In this document: in pieces, positions 1 through 10,559 of the stretch
How the letters are laid out: every line of letters begins with the position of its first letter
Numbering within the stretch: the stretch's first letter is position 1
Assembly: GCA_027605045.1 (NCBI GenBank)
Contig: JAQFWX010000027.1
Coordinates: 556,742 to 620,741 of the forward strand
Direction of reading: 5' to 3'
Origin: Phallus indusiatus
Taxonomy: Eukaryota; Basidiomycota; Agaricomycetes; Phallales; Phallaceae
DNA: 64,000 nucleotides
Translations under genes and position numbers: made by a program
Notes under the pieces: model-generated
What the model was told of the DNA's origin: nothing
Seen by the model: only the letters and a program-made list of their open reading frames with translations
The model's database searches: none

Positions 1-2774
1 TGCAGGTGGCGGCATCATTCCTGCAGACTTTGACACATTGATACTTTCTGCTCTCTGTGCAGGTGATGGTGGTGGCGGCATCATGCTACCAGGCTTATTT
101 TGCTGAGGCTGGGTGCGATTGTTGGCAGCAGCACCTGTTTGATCTGGTGTAACACTTTGGTTGGCGATACCGCCCATTGGTCCAGGCATTTTGTGCATAT
201 GAGCCCCCAGTTACAGGATGCCTAAATTGTCCTTGTTGTTGAGACATGACAATATTCTAGAAACACGGAGACTTGTTAAGACTGGGTGCTGGAAAATAGA
301 ATAAAAGTTTTTTGTTTTACCTGTGAGCCTGGCATTTGATGGATGTGATTCGCCAATGCAGGATTCATCGGCGCCATGCCTCCTGGCGGTATAGCGTGCC
401 CTATATTTGGTGTTAAAGATCCCATGACACTCGTATTCGGAACTGGAGTTGGATGACCAGGTATCGGCGGATTTCTTACTGGACCGGATTGGAAATTAAC
501 ACCATTGGGAAACTGATTTGTTCCCGAACCAGGATAAGGAGCATTCAGGTGATTTGGAGGGTGACCGGAAGGAAACCCGCCCATCTGAGGCATCTGGGGT
601 AATGGAGCAGCATTAGAGTTCATATCACCAACAATAGGCATGGGTTGTCTTATGCCTACTTGAGGGGACTGTCGTTGTCGCTTTCTGTCAGGTGGCGATT
701 GATCTTTCGGTGTCATGTCAGCCTGACCCTGTCATTGTTAAGAAAAAGTAAGCAAAAACCAAAAAATAAAATAAAATAAGGGTGCTTATAGAACATTTAC
801 CTCTTCTCCAGGTGATGCACTTGTCCGTTTCTGTCCCCGCTGCGTTACGCCCGGCGGACCTTGACCTTGGGGTTGTGGTTGCATTGTCTGTTGTGGTTGC
901 CTGAGCTGAGAGGCTGGAGGCGGAGGCATCATTCCTCCCATCGGTGGCACCCCAGGCCTTAATAAATAAATGAGCTCATGAAACTTCTTCTGAGGACAAA
1001 AAGACAATTAGTTACCTGGCAGTTCGGGAACCAGTCGCCAAGGTACCATTAAAATTCGACATAGTCCTTTTAAAGACTTCGTTCAAGCTTGCCTGGAAAA
1101 AAAAAGAAGAGGTCAATTCTTCTCAATATATTTGAACACATTGCTCAAAGTTCAAAAATTCTATACCTTTTGTTCGTCCGTTAACTCGCTGATCGAGACG
1201 TCCGGAACGCCGGCCTCCTGTTTCATGGAAGCTAGGAAAACTGGAGGAATTCTCACCAAATCCTGTTCGAGATGTTGCAAATCTGGGTTATTGAAGGATT
1301 GTGAGGTTCCCGGTCTCGAGGGATGTTGGGAGGTCGGATGTTGCGGATGAGAGGGAATCATTTGTTGAGGGGTCGCGAACCTTGCATCGCCATCGGAAAT
1401 CGTCGATTCATGTCATCATTCATCAAATGGCCCGGGGATGCAGATTCATTGTGCGCCATTAGAGGGCTCCGGTGGCTTGCCATAGTAGATGCCGGAGTGT
1501 TTGAGCGACTGCCTCCGGTGCTTTGAACAGCCCCTCCTCCGGGATTGACTAGAGGTTGTTGAAATCCTTGCGCGGGTGTTTGAACAGGACCCCTAGGCGA
1601 AGTGTTATTCGCAGGCTGGACTCCTTGCGACGGAGGGCCTCGCATAATCTGGTTGTGTTGGTTCAGATGGGGAGCATTCTGTGAAATTCCTGGCGGAACC
1701 ATGCCCATTTGCGGTGGGCCCATTGAGGGATGAGGAGAAACGCCAGGGGGATGAGCCGGGGTAATAGTTGGCGACTGAAATTGACCGGGTGCATGAGGTC
1801 GGGTAATTGGTCGCTGACCAGGTTGCAAGTGCGGCATAGCGTTAGGGTGAGAAGGGGGAGGAAGGGGCTGTTGTGAAGGGGGAGGGCGGGTTGATTGTTG
1901 TTGTGACGGAGGTCTTTGAGAGGGCTGACCGACAGTATTAGTCAAGTTATTTGAGTCTACAAGGCCATTCATTTGAGATGGACCTTGTTGCGGTTGCTGA
2001 TGTGGCGGTGGTGGTGGTGGTGGCTGAGGGCCACCTGGTATGCCAGACATGGGATATGGCGTACCCTGGGCCCCCATTGGGGGCTGAGACTGGCCAACAG
2101 GAGGTATGGGCACGCCGTTGAGTAAAGGAGCCGGGGGTCGCATTGGGTTGGGAGGCATACCCGGTCTGTGCATCATACGAGGTTGACCAGGTAGACCCAG
2201 ATGACCTAGACGTGATGGATCGGCAGCTCTATTACGATCCGCCTGATTTTGCATCCACTATTAATCAGTTAAAAGAAAAATAAAATGAGTACAGATACTT
2301 GAAATAAAGAAAAGAAAAACCTGAAAAGAGTTACTTGCCTGGATATAAAGCATGGCATTTTCTGGACCCTGTTGAGTTGTTTTCGCAGAGAAGAAGACCC
2401 AAAATACATTCCACCACCTACTTTGAGATGCAGTGGCTATTCCAAAAAAAATTACAAAAGATGATACGCACTCGAACAAAAAGCCTTGACGGGCATTAAT
2501 GGGAGGACATGGGTCACCGGCAATATCTGCTTCTAAAACTAGCTCCTTTGCAGCTTTGAGAAAACCTCGTTTAACAAAGTAGTCGTGGATATAGACATTG
2601 AACCTGTAATGACACTGTCCTTAAGAACGGTGCGGGACAAACGGGAGAAGGGACGTACATTCGATCGCCTTCCCATGAGATCGGAGGTGGCTGGGAGTGG
2701 TTTGAAGAAGGACCAGGCTGACCATTTGCAGGTGGATGGGGAGGGTTTGAAGGAGGCGGCTGAACCTGAGCCAT
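1..2774 (-). CDS. LisH-domain transcriptional regulator, Flo8/SSDP-like (3' part outside window)
   Basis: The protein starts at the ATG at 2774 with a proline-rich leader of about 39 residues. A LisH segment follows after an intron ending near 2594, with HDYFVKRGFLKAAKELV and then FLFEWWNVFWVFFSAKT. The LisH plus the W-W-x-x-F-W block is the signature of single-stranded-DNA-binding/Flo8-Som1 regulators, nuclear proteins that act with LIM-binding or PKA-controlled complexes. The rest is low-complexity Pro/Gln/Met/Gly, with a short conserved-looking piece near 1280-1170 (DLQHLEQDLVRIPP, ELTDEQK). Inferred introns are about 2418-2471 and 2258-2338; the second has a GC donor (CAG|GCAAGT). The reading frame breaks near 1380 and near 205-209 with no usable intron to explain it. 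The gene runs off the left edge. Family assignment is good; the exact orthologue (Flo8 or Som1 type) is inferred. Confidence 0.85.
2258..2338 (-). other. GC-AG intron in the Flo8-like gene
   Basis: The exon ends YIQ (CAG) and the intron opens GCAAGT. It closes at TAG just before TGG ATG. Only this splice keeps the frame into the long Pro-rich exon without adding a stop. Confidence 0.75.
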
Positions 2775-3377
2775 TGCTCACGAGGAGAAAAAGTGCGGGG
2801 AGACGGATATGAGGAGGAGGAGGAGGCGGGGCGGTGTGCGTCGCTGCTGTGTTGTGTGTTGTGTGGTTGTGCTAGCGCCTGCTGATAGGGATCGGATTAG
2901 TGGAGTAAGGCGAGGGCGCCTAAAAGGAAGGAGGACTGCTGGCAGACCAGGATGCGACAAGGGTGGGGCGGACAACGAGGAAAACAACGTCGAGGACGGA
3001 GGAGACAGTGGAGAAGAGGATAGTGAAGAGGAGGAGGAGAGCGAGGGACGGATGAAAAGGAAAGGGAGGAGGGTTGCACGCTGGATCTTGGCGGGTGAGT
3101 GCACGGAATATTCAAGCTCCGATTGCCATGCTAAAAGAGCCATTAATCAATAAATATACAAGTAAAGTACAACATAATCAATAAAAGAAAGTATCTTGTC
3201 AATACAACAGTCGTCATTTTTCATGCTTTTAGTTTTTCTAAAAAATAAAAAAAAAACCACCAAGAGGAGTGGATTTTTCGAGAGCTCTCCATGGTGTCCC
3301 ACGAAGACCGGAACCAAAAACCGGACAGAATTAAACCTCACTAGCACTGACAGACTGTTTTCACTCCGTTAAAGGTG
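2775..3377. other. 5' leader and upstream region of the Flo8-like gene
   Basis: The minus strand upstream of the start codon is strongly pyrimidine-rich (TC/CT runs over about 2790-3060), as expected for a fungal core promoter and leader. The long open frames here on both strands are low-complexity (poly-Ser/Pro/Leu or poly-Glu/Arg) and look like composition artefacts. No gene is supported. Confidence 0.5.
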
Positions 3378-3540
3378 TTGGACATGCTTATTGGTGGTAG
3401 AGTGTAAGATTCTCATCGTCAGGATGAACTCAAGGTCATCCGTTCAATCCGGGTTGGGCTCATGGTTGGATGCCTCCCGCACGCGTTCACCAGGCAGAGA
3501 CTATGTATTTACGTACATAGAAACTTGATTCAGTGAGGTG
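3378..3540 (+). repeat. Degenerate tRNA-Gly-like element, possible SINE relic
   Basis: The stretch has a box-A-like TGGTGGTAGAGTG at about 3391-3403 and a box-B-like CGTTCAATCC at about 3440. The piece GGTGGTAGAGTG...ATTCTC resembles the D arm and 5' anticodon arm of eukaryotic tRNA-Gly(GCC). The acceptor and anticodon stems do not pair, so it is not a working tRNA. It continues into unrelated DNA that ends with a 7-bp inverted repeat (3501-3507 and 3514-3520). A tRNA pseudogene or tRNA-derived SINE is the best reading; no poly-A tail is visible. Confidence 0.45.
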
Positions 3541-4849
3541 CATTCCCGCAGCTTTCAATTCATTTTCTCCCATTTAACATCATGTGTGATTGCTATACCG
3601 CAGTAACGCTGTTGTCCACAATTCAACGAACGTGCTGACGTGCAAGACCAGAAGTGGCCATGGCGTATATCGGGCCTTGATATATGATAGAGCCGGTTAA
3701 TATCCTGTCTAATACGTTTCCAACATTGGCCTGCCATGGTAGCTTTCAAGGTCTCCTATAGTCAGGCTGTTATTTGCTTGATATTACTGCCTTGACACGC
3801 TTTATCCTAAACTGGGGTCCTATATTCGTTTTGAAGCTTGATTGCAAAGCTCTCAGCGGAAAACAAACTGTAATACTTTTCATAATGCAATCGCTATAAC
3901 TTAATGAAATTGCCAGTCTAGCTTTTTGCTTTGCTGGACAAAGCCTCCACGTGTGGGCTCGATAAATGATTAATCAAAATATACATGCAATTGTGGTTAC
4001 CCGCTTTGCGTTTCCCAACAGCTCATGACGCCAAGTCTCTGGTACTGTCCACAGTTGACCTATCCAACTTGATAAAGTCGTTCTTGACATAATATTGCAA
4101 GCTGCTGCGAGCCCTCCACGATCAGAAAAAAAAAACGGTCTCGACCCCTGGTCAGGTTGATTATTTCATGCACTCCCTGGCCAGGCTGATCGTGTCTTTA
4201 CTCCAGTAATTTGCCTTTAACTCATCTCTCACAACCACTCCTCTGTAATCACACCAATTTCTCCGATCTTTTTTTTCCAACAGAAGGTTGCCAGTGGGGG
4301 GGAATTCTTGTTTTACCGATCGACGGCAGCGGTATTGATACAGTGTACTTTCTCTGAATCGCGTCCGAGTGGTATTGCTAGCATGGACGATTATGAGCTT
4401 TTCGTTCTGTCAATGATGATAATTTAACTTGGTCCCAGGATAGCGCTGACTTTCACTATCATGGGATTAGAATAGGGTGCGCCTTATTATTGTCTATAGT
4501 CATCCCGCTTTTATCATAAAGAGGTTCAATAGTGTACCCTCATTTCCCGACTTCAATTCTCTTATATAAGAATATCACAAACACTATCATGGACGGCTGG
4601 GAATCTTATTGGGCTTTAGTTTGTATGTTACACTATAATGTTGACCTTGTTCTTGTTTGCTGCAGTATCAATGGGAGAAGCAAACAGCTGGATCTTACAG
4701 TCAACACATTGAGAATTCATCGATACCTCTGAAAAATAGAACGGGCCGTAGCAAGCTAAGATTTTGTATAAATAAATATCTTCATGCATCAATTAGCAAA
4801 CATGAACTTTTCATTTTGAAAAGATTAAATCACAAATTGGCTATCACGT
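3541..4849. other. Intergenic, no gene seen
   Basis: Downstream sides of the peptidase gene and spacer. Only short open frames without recognisable domains are present. It is AT-rich with a poly-A run near 4127-4135. Confidence 0.5.
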
Positions 4850-7800
4850 TTAGTATACAATATGATTTGCATCCGAATTCTTTTTCCCCCAGTGCTCAAC
4901 AAGAAAATCCGTCAAAAATTGATACACTTCGCGGTTGGCCCCGCGTGTCCAAATCGAGTGATCGCTACGGGTCCAAAAATCATCAAAATGCATGACGCGA
5001 TCTGACTAGACACACACGTACCTATCCGTGTAAACTCTGAGATCGTAATTACGTATTTGTGAAGCGGTGAACATATCAATCAGATGGGCAGTATTAGCAA
5101 AATGAACTATAGTGCGATCAGAACTCATAGTAGTGGAAGCGCAAAAAGGGCTTGGCTAATCACCATTATCGTCTCCGGTTCCATGCGCCAATAGATAATT
5201 TACTTGCGAAAAATGCCTAACGTTCGAGATAGATGCATTCACATATCCGTCTGGATTTTCTTGAGGCAAACCCATATATCTCTCGGTATAAATGGAATCT
5301 AAACTTGACCATAAACACACAAACAAGTGTGGACAAATATATCTTACTAACCGTATAAACGCCAACTGGTCACGGGCTGAAATACAGATATAGTGATATA
5401 TTGAGAAAGCTAGGTTATGACAACTCACGGCAACTGACATAGCCAAGCTATGAACTCCGGCGCCTGCTTCAGCAACCTTCGCAGCCATGAATCCCCCATA
5501 GGACTATAGAACGTTTTAGTTTTTGGGGATCGTTGTATAGAGTCGACCTCTCGCTTACCCATCCCCAAATCCCAATCTTGGAGGCGTCCACATAAGGTTT
5601 TGACGCCCATAAACTAAGAGGATGGTTTCAAAACGATACGGTTTGAATTATAATGATAATGAATTACCTGGCTGCGTATATTTGATCTTTAGTCTCAAAA
5701 TAACCCAAGTTCTTCCTCACCGGATTGCGCAATTGCCTCCTCTGAAACCTGTCCCCCTTCCATCTACAGTAACGATAATATACTGCAAACTGCAAGCGAG
5801 ATAATTATGCCAGTCTCTGCTGAACTTCTTGTCTACAGTCTGCGAACCAGGTCCACCATATCTAATACAAGAATGTTAGCATGAATCGCAGAATTGATCG
5901 TGAGTACGCCCTTACACTCGGAACAATACAGGATATTTCGTGTTGCCAGATTCATCCATATTCGGGGGACGAATTTCGAGAGTGTTCATTTCTAATTGCG
6001 CAATGTGAGATAACCTAATTACTTTGAAAAGTTTTTGACAATACCATATCCTTCGTTTTCAATAGTGGAGTAAACGAACGTCGCTTGGTAAAATTCTTCC
6101 ACCTTATTAGCCAGTCTTGTATTATTCGTTAGAACAATAGGATGTTCTACACTTCGTTAAACACTTGGTATTAGAATCAAATTGAGGTACACATACCAGC
6201 GTCATCTATAGTAATTAGTCTTTGCCAGGGAATATTCGGACCATTATAACTCAAAAGATAGTATCCGCAAAGGGGTGAAAATGAAGCGTCGTAATAGGCA
6301 CCTTGTTCGGAATTCAAAGCAATTGAGACTGGCGTAAAAACGGTTGTTTTTAGTTGAGTGGCTTGTGGAATTATAATATAGTACGGATCTCGGCCTGTTC
6401 CCGGTTGAGTGGCAGATAAGTAATATCTAATCAGAAAAAAAAAATGAGGAACTGAAGGGCATTTATTGATCATTCACAACCAAACTTACACTTTTCTTCG
6501 ATTTCCATCTATACCAAGAATATTAACGACTTCATCTTGACCAGAGGTGAGCCAGATAGGATCAGATTGGGTGGCAGAGCTAAACAATGCAAGTTGATTA
6601 TACCCGTCTTCCGAGGGGATAATGTCAAGGTATGCCCCCTCGCTTAGACCAAATGCTTCTGAAAGCGGGCGAACATTTTGTGACTAATGATATATGAGGT
6701 CTGTGAGAAAAATAAATCAAATAATATCCTAATTTTCTTACAGAGTCAATCCAGCCATCATCGTTTTGTTCTCCGGATCTCCCAAGTCGGCGTACTATGG
6801 TACCACGAATGGTCACCCCTGTCTGCTGCGTATTTAGATCGCACAAGATTACACTGCCTCGGTCAGCTGCCCGATTGACTTCTTTAATGAGCAGTGTAGC
6901 ATTTGCCACCCAAACTACTTCTTGAATTATACTGTCAGTCAGATCTTGTCGATTATCCCATTCGACTTCCTTAACGAATTCACTAGGGGGAGAAATCGAA
7001 ACAGAAGGCTGATTCTGATAACTGTCTAAATCAAATATGTGGAGGGTAACCAGAGGGTTAGGATATCCGGGTTTGGGGTATTTCATCGTTACGAAATCCG
7101 TGTAAGGGTATATGGCATGTGCGTCGTTACTCGGATTGTAAATGGGGAAGGTGTAATCGTTTACTTGAGTTTCATCTGAGCGAAGGAATGCGATGCGGCG
7201 TGAATCTAGACTCCACCACAAAGCATAGTCGTTGGAAAAAACTTCCTCCTCGTAGACCCAATCAGGAACGCCAAAAAATAGAGATGAATTCCCCTGAGAA
7301 GTCACACGAATGGAAACAGTATCCATCCTACATACAAGATGAAAAACAATCAGTATGTTAGAACAGGAGGGAAATAGACGTACTCCGCAGAGGGTAAAAC
7401 ATATAGGTCATTATCAAGAACATATGCTAGTGCATTTCCAGTAGGGGACCAAGTTGCATAAGCAATTCGAGCGGGTTTGGATGGAGGTGCAATAGGGTAT
7501 GTGACATGATCGTGAAGTCTATGGATATAATAATTTCCATGGCTGGAGAAGCGCCATTGCTAAAGGTGAGAAATTAAAACAGCAGGAACATTCCGCAGAC
7601 TCGTGACATGCCTTTTTATGATCGGTTTTAATCAACACGTACTGCATATCGGGAGAAAGCTTCCATTGCGACCAGGACAGGATTTTATTACCCTGAGAAT
7701 GGAGTTGATAGAACCATGTTAACATAGGCGATATGATAATACTGAAGATAGGAAATCTTTCGACTCACGTATTTGACGTCATTATATTTTAACAGATCTG

Positions 7801-8447
7801 TGGTGGTATTTTGCTTTATATTCACTAGCTTAATCGTGCCACGGTCACTTGTAGAATATACACCATCGCCGGCTAATTCGTTCACAATTCAATACATACG
7901 AAAAGAACAAAACCTGACTGGGTAATGACTGGTTTGACATACCTTCTGGCACCCAGTCTAATGATCTTTTTTCTATTGCGAAGGTGCCATCATAGACGTT
8001 ATCCAATGTGATATGTCGTAATCCTGACCGTTGAACGGGATTATCCGCAGCAAAGAAGAGTGGGAAGAGTGCAATAGTGACCGCGAGTAAAACTAACCCA
8101 GAAATGCATAATATCAAATAACGCAAATAACGCTTTATATCCCAAACAGAGAGACTTTTGATGAGCCGAAGAATAACAGTGACTATCAAACCTCTGACCT
8201 TTTCTCGCTTGCTTGTCGAACTCCTATGTTTCATGCTGTGTTCAATATCAGAATCTGATGTCAAATCCTTATCGAGAAGCGTTTCTTCATCGCCATCTAC
8301 GGAGCTTGGTGGAGAAAAGGGCCCATCATTGTAGTATGTTGGTGGGCGAACGAAGACGACACTGTTCTCCGCAATTTGAGCACTGGCGACGGCATTATCA
8401 TGTATATCATAGCCGTCTTCTTCTTGTGCAAGAGCTTGATACGACAT
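4850..8447 (-). CDS. Dipeptidyl aminopeptidase, DPP-IV family (Ste13/Dap2 type)
   Basis: Type II membrane serine peptidase (family S9B) that removes X-Ala or X-Pro dipeptides in the Golgi or vacuole. A cytosolic tail of about 108 residues precedes one membrane helix (about 110-132, [18 protein letters not shown]). A beta-propeller region follows with [16 protein letters not shown] and FLRSDET. The catalytic serine lies in GW-SYGG, split by an intron (5504-5558). The acid is in HGTGDDN and the histidine in DSDHSI; the last exon ends at a TAA at 4850-4852. More than ten short introns are inferred, one with a GC donor (7560-7611). I use the ATG at 8447 ([10 protein letters not shown]). The frame is open to 8606, but that start would leave only about 30 bp to the divergent SYS1 start. 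Golgi (Ste13-like) or vacuolar (Dap2-like) location cannot be decided. Confidence 0.95.
7560..7611 (-). other. GC-AG intron in the dipeptidyl aminopeptidase gene
   Basis: The exon ends DHKK (AAAAAG) and the intron opens GCATGT, closing CTTTAG. Splicing gives [15 protein letters not shown], which matches the family's conserved QWR-x-S-x-x-G-N-Y block. The nearby GT alternative shifts the frame. Confidence 0.75.
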
Positions 8448-8635
8448 TATGAGCAATCCCGGTTTCCCAACAGCAGCCAGTCGCGAAGGCTTAGACAGGC
8501 GCAGCGAGCGAGCAGATACTTGATGTTCGTTCGCGTTCAGCTGTAGTGAATTCCAATATAGCGAAGATTTACAACTCCGCGGGCGCTTAACGTAGACTTG
8601 GTCCATTCGTACTTTTTGTCTGCTGTCTTCATGTC
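8448..8635. promoter_or_regulatory. Shared divergent promoter, dipeptidyl aminopeptidase and SYS1
   Basis: The start codons of the two divergent genes are 188 bp apart, so both core promoters must lie here or in the flanking leaders. No clear TATA box is seen. Confidence 0.5.
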
Positions 8636-9498
8636 ATGCCATCGTCTCAGCTTACAAAACGCCATTGGGACCCCTGGCTGATATTAGCCCAGGTAAGAAC
8701 GATTTGCATTAGGGGGTATTTTTATTTATTTTTCAAATTATAAAACCTTTATGCAAATTAGATCATATCGTATCAAGCTATACACTATGTGACTCTCTGT
8801 TTAATCATACCACCGCTTCTTCGACTTTTTGCGGAACAGAGTTCACTCACTTTTGAAGGCAAGTCAACCCAGTTTTCAAGAATAAAAATAAAAATGGGCA
8901 CCTCTCACCGAGTCACCAGGTGGTGTCGCGAATATGGCATTCGTCATGGATTGGCGAGAGCTATGTTCACGGCCAACAGGGTTGCAAGGTCTGGGTCAGC
9001 TGAACTGGAGTGCTCTTTCTGGTGCCTATAGTGGTGGGAAGAAAATTGGGCTTGGTACGCTTAGCGACACGTTGGTTCACATGTCAGAGGGACGAATCGA
9101 CCCGCGGCGCGGCTGGTGCATCGCCTTCGCTTGGATGGTCGCTTGTTTGGCTGAGTGAGTCAGAATGCTCCATCATATTCGCACTTCCGTCTTCCTTTCA
9201 ATCCCAATGTGATTTGTTTTTCTTTAGCGTGTACTTTCTTTATTTATTTGTTCGTCGACCGCGCCTTATACTTGATTTTGTGATGACATTCATACTCAAT
9301 CATGTCATTTTGACGACGTATTACTCCGGGGCATTACCTTCGGCAATCTTTTTCTGGGTCACAGCTCTTGGAGGGGCTTTCGTTACTGTTACGTTGGGAG
9401 AACAGCTTTGTGTCAAGCGAGAGCTGCAAGAAGGATTGACTGTTGAAGGAGCTGCGACAGAGGTCGAACTCGGCCCGCTCTCGAACGATTTAGAATAA
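8636..9498 (+). CDS. SYS1: SYS1 homologue, Golgi integral membrane protein
   Basis: SYS1 is a four-helix Golgi membrane protein that docks acetylated Arl3/ARFRP1 and so recruits golgins. The start WDPWLILAQIISYQ matches the family N-terminus (WDP-x-LI-x-x-Q). The C-terminal exon has LILDFVMTFILNH, then TTYYSGALPSAIFFW and TLGEQLCVKRELQE, matching the YLCMRTEL-type ending. Four exons (8636-8692, 8762-8858, 8920-9154, 9228-9498) add to 219 residues with no stop. The second intron (8859-8919) has a GC donor (AAG|GCAAGT). Length is a little above the yeast protein because of a loop rich in Gly and Ser in exon 3. Confidence 0.93.
8859..8919 (+). other. GC-AG intron in SYS1
   Basis: Donor GAAG|GCAAGT, acceptor ACCAG|G. 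The four exon lengths sum to a multiple of three only with this intron; using the GT inside it leads into a frame that stops early. Confidence 0.8.
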
Positions 9499-10559
9499 AA
9501 ATCAAAAAATTTGAGTTATTGACTCGGACACGTGACATTGGGATGTTGCTGTTGTTGTTTCTTTCTTCCATTTACTTCCCATAGTGGCGGATGTTCTTAC
9601 ATATATTGATGACTTCTTTCGCGATGCATCTTGGCCATGAGCGCGCGGGCGCCCAAGCTCGCTTGCGCACGCGGTGTCCTGGGTTCTGGTGAGAATTAAG
9701 GCACCCGCTCGTAACTGTTAGGACCCGGGAAAATGGATCTTTTTTTGGCGTTGTAATCTGCTCCCGGAGGTTGGTTGTTCGCTTATTCTTATTTTAGGGC
9801 GGTGCACGATGCGTTGTGACTCAGACAACACGCAGGGTTCCACTTTGCATTTTGACGTGTTATCTTTTGTTATCTTCCCTTCTGCCTTAAACAAACACGG
9901 CGATGCTGTTTGAATACGTAACTTTTTGGGCAACACCGTCATCGCCTTTCTCCTATAGCACATTTAAATTGAACCTTCTTTGGCTTTCCTGTTCGCGGAC
10001 CAGGCGGATCGTTAAAAGCGTGGATCACCGATTGCCTACGTAACCGGTATACACTCGGCTAAATACGATTTGAGAAACAATGAAGAACAGAGGTGTGGAT
10101 GAGAAATAGCTTTATCTTAGTGAAAGAGCTGATTGTCCTGTACCATGATGCCTTGAGGCTGTGACCTGTCTTCTCACAGGCAAACTCGAATGGTCCATCT
10201 TAGTGCCAGAGTAAGAACCCGTCCACACTCGCAAATCATTCTTCAACTTTGTTTTTAATCACGCTTTCGAAACTTGATTTCAAAAACATAATTTGCTGAG
10301 AGTTTCAATGCCTAGTCAATCCATCCTATTGGATTTAAGCGGGCGCCCACTGAGTCAATTTTTTAAATTTCTTTCTTAAATTTCTGCGATTTTTTAAATT
10401 CTCGGTCTATGCAGGGCCGTGATGGAATTTCACGGCAATCTACATATTACACGAGGCGTACTAGAATCCCTATAAAGTCAAGGCGTTTCTGATCCCATCG
10501 CCCGCCCCTTTTGTCCCCCTCTTCCCTCCTTCACCGCCACTGCATTCGTTCGACCTCAA
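9499..10559. other. Intergenic between SYS1 and the BCS1-like gene
   Basis: Terminator side of SYS1 and promoter of the next gene. There is a CpG-rich patch at about 9640-9680 (GCGCGCGGGCGCCC) and TTTAAATT-like repeats at about 10360-10400. No gene is supported; a minus-strand frame at 9718-9963 has no recognisable domain. Confidence 0.5.
10471..10477 (+). promoter_or_regulatory. Probable TATA box of the BCS1-like gene
   Basis: TATAAAG lies 89 bp before the ATG, followed by a pyrimidine-rich stretch, a usual fungal core-promoter arrangement. Confidence 0.45.

Noticed and set aside
2809..3153. Plus-strand ORF rich in Glu/Arg upstream of the Flo8-like gene
   Set aside because: It is the complement of a pyrimidine-rich leader; composition alone explains the open frame.
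3385..3460. Functional tRNA gene
   Set aside because: Box A and box B are recognisable, but acceptor, anticodon and T stems do not pair and no anticodon loop is intact.
8448..8606. Longer N-terminus for the dipeptidyl aminopeptidase from the ATG at 8606
   Set aside because: It would leave about 30 bp to the divergent SYS1 ATG and adds a basic, non-conserved stretch.
9718..9963. Minus-strand ORF of 81 codons
   Set aside because: Basic, low-information translation in the SYS1 3' region with no conserved features.
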